From assembly GCA_022457065.1 (NCBI GenBank), contig JAJGBQ010000004.1, forward strand, positions 3,286,001 through 3,350,000: a stretch of 64,000 bases of DNA. Reading direction: 5' to 3'. Below, one piece after another: positions 26,101 through 37,212 of the stretch. The notes below the pieces were generated by a model. It saw only the letters and a list, made by a program, of their open reading frames with translations. It did no database searches and had not been told where the DNA came from. The position numbers were made by a program, and so were the translations under genes. This DNA comes from Curvularia sp. ZM96 (Eukaryota > Ascomycota > Dothideomycetes > Pleosporales > Pleosporaceae). How positions within the stretch are numbered: the first letter of the stretch is position 1; each line of letters starts with the position of its first letter.

Positions 26101-27304
26101 AATGACATTGAATGCTTTACCAAGACCACCATTGACGTTCCTGACTCTGTCCAAAACCTTAACCGGAAGAAAGGTATGTGACCGCATCAAGGCCCGTGGT
26201 AAAACGCTAAAAATAGTCAAGATACACTGAAGCTCGCCCAAGACCAATTCCTACCCTTGTGCGGGTCATGGGACTATGAGGACTGGGATGAATACGATTA
26301 CAGCCGCATCAATAGTCTCAAGTTCCGAGAACTTCAGGACGCTCGCAAAAGGGAGGGTATGAATGCGGTTAGCAAAGAGTGTTTGAGGTGCCCCAACTTC
26401 CTAAAACATGTAAGCATTGCGAATCGAATAGCTGCATTATGCAGGCTGCTAATCGCTGTAGTTTGCCATGGAGCACGATCAGTGGCTCATCAAAGAAAAC
26501 ATCCATGCGTTACGACAACTCATGTCTGACCAAAATCTCCAGCTCCTGCCTGACTACGAGCAGCGTATCCAGGTGCTCAAAGATCTTGGCTTTATTGACG
26601 AAGGGTCGCGGGTAGAGCTGAAGGGTAAAGTTGCGTGCGAGGTATGCCGGTCACCTACTCCGCTATTACCGAGTCATGTACTGACAGCCCTCAGATCCAC
26701 TCGGCTGATGAGCTGGTTCTCACCGAGCTCGTTTTGGAAAACGTACTCGCCGAGTATGAGCCCGAAGAGATCGTCGCGCTACTGTCGGCCTTTGTATTCC
26801 AGGAAAAGACCGACATAGAGCCCACTCTAACAGCCAGTCTGGAACGCGGCGTGGCTAAGATTATTCAAATCTCAGAAAAGGTCAACGAAATCCAAACGAA
26901 ACATCAGGTCATCCTGTCGGCGGATGACTCGAATGACTTCGTAAGCAAGCCCCGCTTTGGCATGGTTGAGGTCGTGTATGAGTGGGCACGCGGTATGTCG
27001 TTCAATAGAATCACGGACTTGACAGACGTCATGGAGGGTACCATTGTCCGCGTCATTACTCGGTTGGATGAGACATGCCGTGAAGTCAAGAACGCCGCCC
27101 GGATTATCGGCGATCCGACTTTGTTCCAGAAGATGGGGACTTGTCAGGAACTTATCAAACGGTATGTGCACTTTTTTCTATTACCGGAATTTCGTTCCGA
27201 GTTCCACGGGTCAAGGGTTGTCGTGATGTGGGTTGTGTTAGTATCTGTGCTGACGGGAACTTTGAAACAGGGACATTTGCAACTGCGCCAGTCTGTACCT
27301 TTGA
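23131..27304 (+). CDS. DExH RNA helicase Ski2 (SKI complex)
   Basis: ATPase of the cytoplasmic SKI complex, which unwinds mRNA and feeds it to the exosome for 3'-5' decay. Six exons, 23131-25839, 25897-26173, 26222-26409, 26462-26641, 26695-27161 and 27271-27304, give 1284 aa. Visible motifs: Walker A AHTSAGKT (~340), DEVH box FDEVHYVND (~429), LLSATVPN, RecA2 motifs VHHGGMLP and FATETFAMGLN, and QMAGRAGRRG. The C-terminal DSHCT domain ends in the family's DIC..ASLYL. An RG/GG-rich segment (~543-600) sits between the two RecA domains. The exon 3 acceptor (..TCAAG at 26217-26221) is the only nearby AG that keeps the frame. The start is taken at MEALSG; the in-frame ATG at 23035 would add 32 residues of different composition. 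Confidence 0.93.
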
Positions 27305-29397
27305 TGGGATCCCCAGCTTATGTGACAGACAAGGAATGAAGCGGGAGAGTACCCTGGGTAACCTTGATGCATGGGCCGTGATGGGGCTCGCCGGACGTTT
27401 CATGTTTTTGTTTTGGCGAAAGCTTGGGTCATGGCTCTGACAAGGAACATTTTTCCCCCCTCCCGCATCCACAAGTTGTTGGGAAGGAGGACGGGAAAGA
27501 AACCTCCGATCACAAAAGCCATTCGATCGACGAACCTCGGTTTCGCTTATCGGTTTCATACTCCGTGTTTTAGTTATGGACATGGGGGAGGGCTTATTCT
27601 TCCCCGACAACAGGTACGCGGTACCCAACGCGAGGTCGTACGAAACATGGCTCACGAATGGTGTTGTTCAGCATGATGGACTGGTGTTGCGTCTCGGTGA
27701 CTTGTTTCAAGCGATCTCCCGGTGGGAAAACGTGTTCCGAGAGGAGTAATCGATACGACCGAATAGTACAATCACGGGAACCTATTTCTGCGCATCTTGT
27801 TTCGTGCTTACCGTATACTGATTTGTGTGTTTGCTACCTTATCGCCATGGGCCAGAAAGACAAGGGACATGCTAATTCGGTTCCATCGCTGAAGTTGCGA
27901 AAATTAGGAATAGCTCATTAATTGTGTACCACAGCCAACCATCCTACCATTCTTTCCCCATCCCTCTCTAACCATTGCCCAGCCGCAACGAGAAACAGCA
28001 AAGAAATCATACATATGTAGATAGAAGAAGAGTTAAACACGAGCATCCCCAGACTACGAACACACTCGCACGCACGCTCCCTCCAGTCGGGACGAAGCAA
28101 GCGAAGCGCGAGCCTCCCCCACACAAACGTACGAACATGCAGTATACACACAGGCTCCCGCCCGCCGCCCGCAGGTAGTAGCTTCATATGTAAAAGCTTT
28201 TTTCCCCGCAGAAAAAAAAAGCATGCCGAGAGGTGGATACGGGTTTTTTTGCCACAGGGTCGCGGACCCAAGTGCGTATTCGCGTGGATCTGCTTGGCGC
28301 TAGAGTCAAGGGATGGCTGTATATGTATGGACGTGAGTGTGATGTGGGATGTGTGATGTTGTGTGGAGATAGAGTAAGAGAGAAGGGTTGATTATTTGTA
28401 GAGGTTGTGAGCATGGTGGTGAGATGAGACAGGTGTATAGTGTTCTGTAAAAGGATAGAGGGATGACGAAGAGTGTTGAGTATGGTGGTTTCGGTATCAA
28501 GAATACATTGGTGTTTGACTGTGAGACAAAAACGGCCAGGTGTGCGGTGTCTTTTGGCAGTGAGGCTCTCGTGTATTGTAATGGTTTTTGTCACTCACAG
28601 GATTGACAAGGTATCACAGGCTCGGACTTTGAGAGTGATGACGAGTATAATGGATCATGATATAGGATATATGCCGTGTGCTATGTCAGCCTTACATGAT
28701 TGGGTTTAAGTTTTAATATGTAGAAATTTTGATGGATGAAAGCTTACCTCCTGTACTTGATCCCTACCACAATCGTTTTCGATATATTACGTCTCTAAGT
28801 CTTTCCTATATACTAGGGATACCTATACTATCTACTACATAAGATAGCATACCGTGCTTTAGAAAATATGCAGACCTGCCCCCTATTGCATATATTTGAA
28901 TAAGGTTTTTGATTGGCTGTTACCAGCACGGAAGAAACCTATGGAGAAAACTCTCAAAACATAGACAGTGTTTCTGAGGATGATAGGAAATTGTAAAGAC
29001 CGAGAATCTTTAAATTCACATGTTAGCTATTGAAGTGTAAAACGGCGTGCCTCGCCAGGCTTACAAACTGCGTGTTGGGAAGATTACGGAATCAAGGAAA
29101 AGGCCGGTGAACTCATTGAAGCTGTTTGATTGAAAACTGTAAATAATTTAGGTCTTCGATAGGATTTGCGATGACGATACCTTCCTATGTATTGCAGCTA
29201 TTTGCAGTACAACTTCACAATAATGAACAGCTACTACTAAAGCCCCAAAATCGATCATGCAACATCCATCTGGAGAAGAACAAAAATTGGTGAAAAGAAC
29301 GAAACAGCGTCGCCGCCTGTCTCAATTTATCCTAAACAAAAGAAATCTATAAACAAATTGTCTTAATACAACATCCAAAATAGCCACCATTTGTTCT
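27305..29397. other. 2.1-kb intergenic between convergent 3' ends
   Basis: SKI2 and the ferric reductase converge here. No gene is recognised. The part from about 28700 to 29390 is clearly AT-richer than the genes and has no long frame, which would suit decayed DNA. The open frame at 28184-28594 (minus) is low-complexity. Confidence 0.5.
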
Positions 29398-31392
29398 TCA
29401 CCATCCAAACTTCTCTACTTGAATGTCTACATCTCTACCTCTCCAGATCAAGCCCGCACACGTATTTCTTACATCTCTCACCAAGCCATCAGGTCCACTA
29501 ACCACAACACCTGTTCTACCTCCGTCCGTTTCTCGCTCCACCCACTCACGTAGAATAAAACGCACGTTCGGTCGCCCGGCCAGGCTGGTTGGCGGCGGGA
29601 TGAGCACATCTAGGCCCCAGTTCTCGAGTTCTTCAAGCTTGTTGTCAGGGATCCAGAGGCGGTGGGCAGGCGCATGCGTTATCCACAGTAGTTTGACTTT
29701 CCTCTTGGTGCGAATCGTGGCGGCTTCCGGGTCGGCGGAGGAGGGGCAGAGAAGAGAGTAGAGTAGTGGATATGCGACAGCAATTCCAGAACCACCTGCG
29801 ATGAGGATGGAGGTTGAGGAGGCTTCGAGCATATCGAGAGCGTGGGAAGAGCCATAAGGGCCGTCAAGGCGGATTCGAGTTTGCGAGGTGTTGCGAGCAT
29901 GTTCGAGGAGCGTGTGTGTAAAGCCTGCTTTGGCTTGGGCGCGAATGAGGAGCGTAAACCATGCGTGGTTCGATCGTGAATCATCTTTCGATACAGTTGG
30001 GGCGGCAGAAAATATGGTAAAAGGATGAGACTGTATAGCGTGTTTACGGGACAAGGCGGGCACAGAGAGGAATATGTGCTCGTTAGGGTTCCAGCCTTGG
30101 TTCATGTTCTTTGGTGCTAGCGCAGGCTTCTGCGATGAGACTTCCCAGTTTGCGGAGACAAGGACAGTCTCGTCATCTTCAAGGACTGTGAGGGTCGCAG
30201 GATGTGTGCTCGACTTGAGCCACAGCCGATACACGAGCCGGTCGATGAGGAAGATGCCGAGTGAGATGCCAACATATGGCCTCGATGTGTGGTGGTGGAA
30301 CCACAAGAATACCAATCCTGCGACTTGGAGGACGATGTGAAGTGCGAGGAAAATCTCGTACCACCTTTGTCGAAAGCTGCCCAGACTTGTGAAATAAATC
30401 AGCTCGTATGCGATCAGAGCAGCTAGCCCTAGCAAGACCACGCGGTTGAACAAAAATTTGGCAAGTGTAAAGCCCAAATGTCGCAGCAGCCCGTACCATG
30501 TGGCGAATATGCCCAGAAAGTGTAGGAAAGCCTCCAAACACATGATTTCCCCAACTCTTCGATGGAAGATGTTTAGACTCTCGTATGAATAGCCTGTCAA
30601 GAACGTGATGGGTTGATTCTTGGCGGCCAGGAGGTACAACAGAGGCAAGTTGGTGACGAAAACGAGACCACATCGGTCGCCAAATACGAATATGTAGTTG
30701 AAGGACAAGGGCATGCGGTAGAAGTTGTAGAAGAGGATAAGAGCAGTCCATGCAAGGACGAGAAGGGACACGGCGTTTGTCGGAAGGATCTTATGGATGA
30801 CGGGTATCCGGGGCGGCTGGTATTGGAGAGCAGCTTTGAGCATGTAGTATGGTCGCCATACTCCAACGCTCTTGGGCTGTGGTCGTCGCGAGGGAAGTAG
30901 GGGGCTGGATTCATCGGCGCTGCTTGTAATTTTCACTGCATTTCCATCTGGTGGTGTCACACTGCCTCCTACAGTGCTGCTGGAGCTGCTCCAAGCCTCT
31001 GCGTCTTCTGCACTGGCTGGTTCGCTGTTGCTTGTCTTGATAGCCACTTCCCGCCTCCGTTGGTGCAGCACCAACTTTTCAGTCCAGTGCCATATGGTAA
31101 AGAGTAACAAGATGCCAACTAGAACGAGATTATAGGTGTTCAACAACCTCCGACCAAACAGGATGGCCTGTACGAGCTTCTTGAAGCGAGGGTCTTTACC
31201 AGGATCGGCTGGATCGACTAGGTCGCCTCCGCTAGCGGCTGGAAAGTCATCGTATTCATGCTGGGCCCAAGGTTCTGGGGTCGATGCGGTCGCTGTCAAA
31301 GCGAACCTAAGTGCGTCTCGTAGCCACGGTGGTACGGCTTCCATGGTGGAAGATGGGTTGGGGAGAGAGGATGCATTGTGGAGTCGAGGCAT
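29398..31392 (-). CDS. ferric reductase-like transmembrane flavocytochrome
   Basis: Membrane oxidoreductase of the ferric reductase/NADPH oxidase superfamily, expected to pass electrons from NADPH through FAD and two hemes across a membrane to Fe(III) or a related acceptor. Single exon, 664 aa. After an N-terminal membrane helix (~80-100) there is a multi-helix ferric-reductase core with two H-x13-H heme pairs: FHRR..LHFLG near 277-291 and LHIVL..WFH near 356-370. A FAD-binding HPFTIFS motif lies near 455 and an NAD(P)H-binding AGGSGIA near 530; the C terminus is SGPDGLV..VEKFGW. The order matches the FRE family. Acidic and Ser-rich loops make the ~100-200 region less typical. The substrate is not determined by sequence. 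A paired GATA palindrome upstream would suit iron or nitrogen control. Confidence 0.88.
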   Translation of the reverse strand: MPRLHNASSLPNPSSTMEAVPPWLRDALRFALTATASTPEPWAQHEYDDFPAASGGDLVDPADPGKDPRFKKLVQAILFGRRLLNTYNLVLVGILLLFTIWHWTEKLVLHQRRREVAIKTSNSEPASAEDAEAWSSSSSTVGGSVTPPDGNAVKITSSADESSPLLPSRRPQPKSVGVWRPYYMLKAALQYQPPRIPVIHKILPTNAVSLLVLAWTALILFYNFYRMPLSFNYIFVFGDRCGLVFVTNLPLLYLLAAKNQPITFLTGYSYESLNIFHRRVGEIMCLEAFLHFLGIFATWYGLLRHLGFTLAKFLFNRVVLLGLAALIAYELIYFTSLGSFRQRWYEIFLALHIVLQVAGLVFLWFHHHTSRPYVGISLGIFLIDRLVYRLWLKSSTHPATLTVLEDDETVLVSANWEVSSQKPALAPKNMNQGWNPNEHIFLSVPALSRKHAIQSHPFTIFSAAPTVSKDDSRSNHAWFTLLIRAQAKAGFTHTLLEHARNTSQTRIRLDGPYGSSHALDMLEASSTSILIAGGSGIAVAYPLLYSLLCPSSADPEAATIRTKRKVKLLWITHAPAHRLWIPDNKLEELENWGLDVLIPPPTSLAGRPNVRFILREWVERETDGGRTGVVVSGPDGLVRDVRNTCAGLIWRGRDVDIQVEKFGW

Positions 31393-31481
31393 GTCAGATG
31401 AAGTAGTGTTCTAGAGCTTCCCCACAGGCAGCGCGTTATGTCATGCACGCACGCGTACGCACAGGTGGTCATGTGTCAGCT

Positions 31482-31505
31482 TTGCGATAAGGTAGCTTAT
31501 CGCAA
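31482..31505. promoter_or_regulatory. palindrome with two GATAAG sites upstream of ferric reductase
   Basis: TTGCGATAAG and its exact reverse complement CTTATCGCAA are separated by GTAG, so one GATAAG lies on each strand. The element lies 90-113 bp upstream of the ferric reductase ATG and past the 3' end of the enoyl-CoA hydratase gene. Paired GATA sites are bound by fungal GATA factors such as the iron repressor SreA or the nitrogen regulator AreA. The flanks do not match the extended SreA consensus ATCWGATAA. Confidence 0.5.
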
Positions 31506-31661
31506 CCGAGGCATCATCTAGCTGAATCGAGACAGGATGCATTTCCATCATTCCCATCTTTTGCTAATTAATCTGGCTCAACTTTACCATCGGGAAACAG
31601 CTGAAGAGCACACTTTTGAATTCTCCTGGCGGCTGCATCTACGTCATCCCCACCATGTCCC

Positions 31662-32625
31662 TCATTTGTTTGTCCAGGTAGGCTTCTCCTTGGCCGCGAA
31701 AGCAGCCATGCCAATCTTCTGGTCCTGGCTTCCGAACAGGCCGTGGAACACCCTTCTCTCATATTCGACGCCTTCCCGGATTCCGAGCTCCTGGCTCTTG
31801 TTCACCACCTCCTTGGCAGCCTTGACCGCGATCTGGCTGTATGATGCGATCTTGGCTGCTGTCGCGATGGCGCCATCAACACAGGCCTCTGGTGTCTCGA
31901 ACACCTTCGCAACAAGCCCCCATTCGCTCGCCTGCTGTGCGGTGATGTTATCACCGGTGAGAATAACCTCCATGGCCCGTGACTTGCCAATGGCCTTGGT
32001 CAGTCGCTGAGATCCACCCGCGCCAGGTATGACGCCCAGTTTGATCTCTGGCTGACCAAACACTGCCTTGGGTCCTGCGTACATGATGTCGCCCATCATT
32101 GCGAGCTCGCAGCCTCCGCCTAGCGCATACCCGTTGACAGCTGTGATAAGCGGCTTCTTCATGAACGTGACGAGGTCTGACCAGGACTCTATAAAGTCAT
32201 TTCCGTATGCGTCGCTAAATGTGAGGTCCTTCATCTCTTTAATGTCTGCGCCCGCCGCAAAAGCCTTTTCCGAGCCAGTGAGAACGACGGCACCAATGGA
32301 CTTGTCATTCTGAAATCCGCGCAGGGCCTGGTTAATCTCGAGAATAAGAGGGGTAGAGAGGGCATTAAGGGCTTTTGGTCGGTTGAGCTGGACTGGAGGC
32401 TGTCAATACGCATATTTGAAATAATGCACTTTCTTTGGTATGACAGAACAATTGGATGACGAAAATAAAAAGTCCCCTTGACTTACTCAAACCAACGCCG
32501 TCCTTTGGCACCGACACGAGCACATGCTCGTAGGACTTGTCGGTAGCGTATCCCCTCACAAGTCTGGGTAGACCGATAGAACGGAATTGCGAGGCTACTC
32601 TTGGTGCTGATCGGAATGCCTGCAT
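31662..32625 (-). CDS. mitochondrial enoyl-CoA hydratase
   Basis: Crotonase-family enzyme that hydrates trans-2-enoyl-CoA to L-3-hydroxyacyl-CoA in fatty-acid and branched-chain amino-acid breakdown. Two exons, 32625-32487 and 32392-31662, give 289 aa. The Arg/Ser-rich N terminus (MQAFRSAPRVASQFRS) is a plausible mitochondrial presequence. The oxyanion hole AFAAGADIKEM and the two catalytic glutamates in GGGCELAMMGD and GQPEIKLGVIPGAGGSQRL are present. The C terminus has EGVEYERRVFHGLFGSQDQ and AAFAAKEKP, matching ECHS1-type hydratases. The acceptor at 32393 gives ..VGL/IQLNRPKALNAL..; the more upstream AG breaks the frame. It is divergent from RER1, with 368 bp between the starts. Confidence 0.95.
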
Positions 32626-32993
32626 CTTGAATCTGGTCAATTGAACAGTGTCTCTCAAATCCAGCTCTTATATGATGCAAAAGTACTGAGAAGAGCACAT
32701 GCAAAGGCGAGTGAGCTCATAGCTTGCCCTGAAGTGGGTAGCATCGGCCACCTCGGTAATCCGCCCGCCAAAGCCTGGAAGCTGCCAGTTGCGTTTCCAC
32801 GCTACTTTGGGCCTAGTGCGAACCCCAGGTGCCGCCCTCAGCCACAGCCTTGTAACGCAGGTTCGTGATTTTGACACGACTCAACAACTTGCCCCTTGTG
32901 CAGACGCGCCATTCCGATCACGCCCATTGTCTGTCCTTCCTCTTTCACGATACAGTATTTCATACGCACGACCGATTACGAAGCGACGCAGCC
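32626..32993. promoter_or_regulatory. divergent promoter of enoyl-CoA hydratase and RER1
   Basis: The 368 bp between two opposite-facing ATGs serve both genes. No specific site is called. Confidence 0.5.
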
Positions 32994-33836
32994 ATGGACG
33001 CCCCGGAGCCCGATACCCCCTTCTCTGCCGTCACAGCGCAAACCACAAAGTATGGACGAGTAGGTCATCCCCCGGCAGACATTGCGCATCCATTTTGCAC
33101 TTGCGACGAGATGGAATGTCCATGGGCATGGATGATGCGATGATCTTCTCAAGTGTGCGCACTTGCTAATGTGCTGCGCAGATGTTCCAAGCATATCTCG
33201 ATAAGTCCACACCATACACCTCCTACCGATGGGGAGGAACAGGAGTCCTTTTCCTCCTGTTCGCTCTGCGCATATTTTTCGCCCAGGGATGGTACATCGG
33301 TATGTATCTACTCCTTTCTTATCCCAAAATTCTGCCGTACCTTCCGAACAGTCTGCTGTGGCAATGTACCGATTTGCAACACCCCCACTAACTACGACCA
33401 CAGTCGCCTACTCCCTTGGTATCTACCTCCTGAACCTCTTCCTCGCCTTTCTCTCGCCTAAATTCGACCCGGCGCTCGAACAAGATGAAGGCATGGAAGA
33501 TGGCAACGCCTCCGGTCTACCTACAAAAGAGGACCAGGAGTTCCGCCCCTTTGTTCGCAGGCTCCCCGAGTTCAAGTTCTGGTACTCGACCACAAAGGCC
33601 ATCACCATTGGTTTCTTCTGCAGCTGGTTCGAGATCTTCAATCTGCCCGTTTTCTGGCCCGTCCTGGTTGTGTACTGGTTGATCCTGTTTGGCCTTACCA
33701 GTAGGTTTGCTCATATACGAAAGATACAAAACACCGGCTAATTAACGCAGTGCGACGACAAATCCAGCACATGATCAAATACCGCTACGTTCCCTTCACC
33801 GTCGGAAAGACGCGCTACTCGGGCGCTGCCCATTAA
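32994..33836 (+). CDS. Rer1, ER retention/retrieval receptor
   Basis: Golgi membrane receptor that returns escaped ER membrane proteins to the ER by recognising their transmembrane segments. Four exons, 32994-33059, 33182-33299, 33404-33700 and 33751-33836, give 188 aa, the usual length of the family. Landmarks are YLDKSTPYTSYRW, a first hydrophobic hairpin, YLLNLFLAFLSPKFDP, then FRPFVRRLPEFKFW, the second hairpin ITIGFFCSWFEIFNLPVFWP and the cytosolic tail RRQIQHMIKYRYVPFTVGK. The first exon join (TKYGR/MFQAYL) uses the GTAGGT donor at 33060; the GTATGG at 33050 would shift the frame. Confidence 0.95.
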
Positions 33837-34326
33837 GCAGCCCTCCCGGCTTACACCGTCCACTTTGATTTTCACCAGAATGTACAGCTTTTTGGGAGGG
33901 ATTTGCCGTTCATCGGCTTGCATCTTGACACCGGCGCTTTTCCTTTGGGCGCGATAGACTTGGGAAGCCTCGTTTTGGCGGATACGAGGGATTTGTTTTG
34001 GGCTCAGGTGTGGTAGAGTTGATACGATAATGGTTGGTACGATACAATGATGCTGTTGTACGCAGTCGGATAGATAGCGGCATATAGCTCACCAATGGCT
34101 CACAAAAAAGAGTATTAATTTCGAAGGCATCTGTTGCAAAACGTTTACTCACTCATCAATTGCTAGCACTGTGGCGCGAGATAAAGACATAGCGGTGCAT
34201 TCTAGGTATCAAATATGGCACGGAAAATGCGCCTGGGTAGAGTTAAAAACGACAAACCGACCACCCAATAACATGAAAAAAAAATGAAACAATAAGGAGA
34301 CAGTCATGCACAGAGGAAGAAGGCAT
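33837..34326. other. intergenic between convergent RER1 and BTA1
   Basis: Holds the two 3' ends. An A-rich run near 34274 is the only notable feature; no gene is seen. Confidence 0.5.
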
Positions 34327-37212
34327 CTACTCGACACGCATAGCAGGAGCCTCAAGCTTCAACTCGGCCAGCGACGCCTTTCTCAGCCCCGCATTCGCCT
34401 TGGGACTGGTGGCCTCCCTGACGAGCTCCACCTCCTTTGTACAAATCCATGTTGAGGCGTACATGTTGACCCTACAATATAATGCGTCAGCATACATCCA
34501 CTTAAACATTGCAAGAAGAAGATACATACCGATCAATACACGTGCCGGGCAGCCTAACCGCAACCCTCTTAACCGCAAAGCCACACTCGGCAAAGCACTT
34601 GATGTACCATGGTTCCAAGCCCGCACTACGCAACATAACGCGGCCCTTAACCTTGAGCGCCCGGTTGAGCGCTCGGATCTGACGTAGCGCTTGTGTGCCG
34701 TTCGGTGGGAACCAGTCCATGCTGTCCATTACGACGACAATGGTGAGGGTGCCTGGTCGCATGCGCGAAATCACTTCGGAGATTTCGTCGGTGTGGATGC
34801 GCAGGCCGTTGAAGGCGCCCGGCTTGGAGAGCTTCACGTGAGACTTGGGGGACAGGTAGGTTGGGTGCGAGGTTGGGGTGTAGTGGCCCAGCAGAGTGAG
34901 GAGGTAGTAGTGGTTCGAGGTGCTGAGGAGAGTGGTGTTGACGACGGGCTCGAAGGTGTTGAGCACGTATTCGTAAATGGCGTTGCCGCTGGAGCTCTTG
35001 AGTTCCTCATCGGAAGGCTCCTCATGGAAGGCCATGTAGTCTGCAGCAGCGTCCTTGGGTTTTGTGGCCTTGGCTTCGTCGTAGTCTTGTGTCTTCTTGA
35101 AGTCGGCTTCGATAACATCACGCTGGGCAGGTGGGACACCGAGGGCTTTCCACAACCACTTCTCGTTACCGAGGACGGCGTAGGTCAAAATCTTGGAGTG
35201 CAGGACGGTTTTGATGCTGCGCTGCCAGATCTCGCGTTGCTCATTGAGGGTTTGTGCTGCGCAGAGGGCCTTCACATCAGAGGTCATACCAAGGATGCGG
35301 AAGAGCCAGCCAGCAATCGCAATTGCGTTTCCAGAGCCACCAGAGTAGTAAAGACCCTTTGAGGACTTAGCAGAGAAGACAGATGGGCCATTCTGGAGCC
35401 AGAACTGGAAGGCTTCCGAGGAGAGATGCGGGCTGAGCTTCTGGATGAGCATGTCGTGGAAGTCGGGGTGCTTGCCTTCTCCAAAGAGTTTCCAAACGTC
35501 TTGGTAGCCAAGTGCTGTGAAGGCGGCGACTTTGAGTTCGAGAAGATGGTTTTGTGAGGGGTTGAGGTCTACAGCATGAACGCGACGGCAGTTCTCCAGA
35601 CAGAAAGCGAGAATGTTGTCACCAGCTGAGCCAATGGCCAAAACGACATCGTTCGATGTTGGCTTCAGGAGTCGCATGTCAGCAACATCATCTTCCCAGG
35701 TGAAGGCATAGATGTACGAGTTGTTGAACCGAGTGTGCTTGGGAAGGGAGGAGTCATAGTGGATGCGCCAATGATGGTTTTGGTACCATGCAGATGGCAG
35801 AGGCAAGCTAGATTGCAGGTTGACGACTGCGCATTCGTACGCTTTGGAATGAACCTCAGCATCGCCCGGCGCAGCTCCTGTTTGAAGATCGAGCGCATTG
35901 AGGTATGGGGACTCAGTGGCAGCGGCATCGATCTTGGCGAGCTTTTGCGTCGAAGCACCGTGATCCTTTGAGCATCCAATCCAGATGTAGTATGGGAGCT
36001 TGATACCAGTGTTGAAAAAGTTGTTGCGGGCGTTCACGCTAAGGATTGTGCCATGCTTGAACTCCAGGTAATCCTGAGGCAATTAGCGAGTGCTATAGAT
36101 GCCTTTTAATCAACTTACTCGTCGAGCGGGGCCAAGTGAGATTCTGTCGATAGCGAACCACTCCCTCCAGAAGACTCGCGAAAGCCACATGCAATGACGG
36201 TCAATGGCACCGCCAATGTAGTTCCTGCCCCTGAAGTCCACTTGGTCTTGTACGTAGAAGTCGACGACACCAAAGACACCATTGGGGCTCAAGAGGCTGC
36301 CCACTGAGTCAATGACAGGATAGAACTCGGGGATCATGCTCAGGGAGTAGCTCATTGTGACAAGCTCAGCACCTCCAGCATCAGCGTTCTCGTCGAGGTC
36401 GCGAACAGTCTGACCCTTGGAGATCATTTCCTTACGTTCGTACGCCTGAGGCTCATGCTCGTGCAGACGGAAAGTACGTGCATCCTGGCAAATGACTTTG
36501 ACGTTGGTCCATCCTAGGCGGGCGAAGCGCTTGCGAGCCATTTCGCAAAGACTAGGCGAGAGGTCCACGACATCTATGACGGTCAGAAACACTCGGTGGG
36601 CTGGGCTTCGTCAACTTACAAACTGAACGAAAGAAGCTCGCCACAGGAACGTAATTGTTCATTTGTTCGACGCTGAACGTCCGTTAGAAGGCGCATGGTG
36701 AGATCAGCACATGTACACTCACTTGAATCCAGTGCCTCCACCAATCTGTCGTTGTTAGTACCAGTAACAGCTCTAGTATAATTATTCGCCTACATCGACC
36801 CAGACAGGGCGCTGAGAGATCAGGCCGGCTTCAGTGCGGTGCTTGAGTTGTGCGGCAACCAATCCCAACATTTCTTCGCGACCACGGAGGAGTCTGGTGC
36901 GGGTAGCATCGTAGACTTCAGCCTGGGCTTTGTAGAAACTCTCCTGTTGCGTAGTTAGCTACTGGGAGGCATTGCAAAGATTTCCCATACGAGAGCATCT
37001 TGCTGGCTTCCAGATCCGTCACCAGTATGAGGCTTCAAGAAGCAACCATAGATAAACTTCAGGTATGCTTCCACAGTGCTAGGCTCATGTCCTTTGCTTT
37101 TCGGTCGGAGAGCAATGGCAAACACGGCGGCAAGGAAGAGTCCAACGACACACAGAGTGATCGTGAGCTGATGGAAGGGGTCACGCGGAACGAAAGCTGA
37201 AAAGTCCAGCAT
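34327..37212 (-). CDS. BTA1: betaine lipid (DGTS) synthase, BtaB-BtaA fusion
   Basis: Makes the phosphorus-free membrane lipid diacylglyceryl-trimethylhomoserine from diacylglycerol and S-adenosylmethionine. Seven exons, 37212-36991, 36943-36794, 36745-36723, 36672-36620, 36573-36119, 36073-34530 and 34471-34327, give 863 aa. An N-terminal membrane helix (~16-35) precedes a BtaB-like methyltransferase whose SAM motif VDIGGGTGF is spread over exons 2-4, followed by VVDLSPSL and YSLSMIPEFYPV. The C-terminal half is BtaA-like with RFNNSYIYAFTWEDD, LAIGSAGDN and HAVDLNPSQ, ending in RVNMYASTW and a short tail. Exon 3 is only 23 nt. The exon 1 donor is GTATGG at 36990; the alternative GTAGCT closer to the acceptor breaks the frame. 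In fungi this gene is often induced by phosphate starvation; no clear Pho4 site (CACGTG) is seen upstream. Confidence 0.93.

Noticed and set aside
28184..28594. Minus-strand frame of 136 codons
   Set aside because: Thr/His/Ser/Pro low-complexity sequence without motif, in the gap between two convergent genes.
31482..31505. Stem-loop read as a transcription terminator of the enoyl-CoA hydratase gene
   Set aside because: This is a eukaryotic nuclear gene; intrinsic hairpin terminators are not expected, and the paired GATA sites explain the palindrome better.
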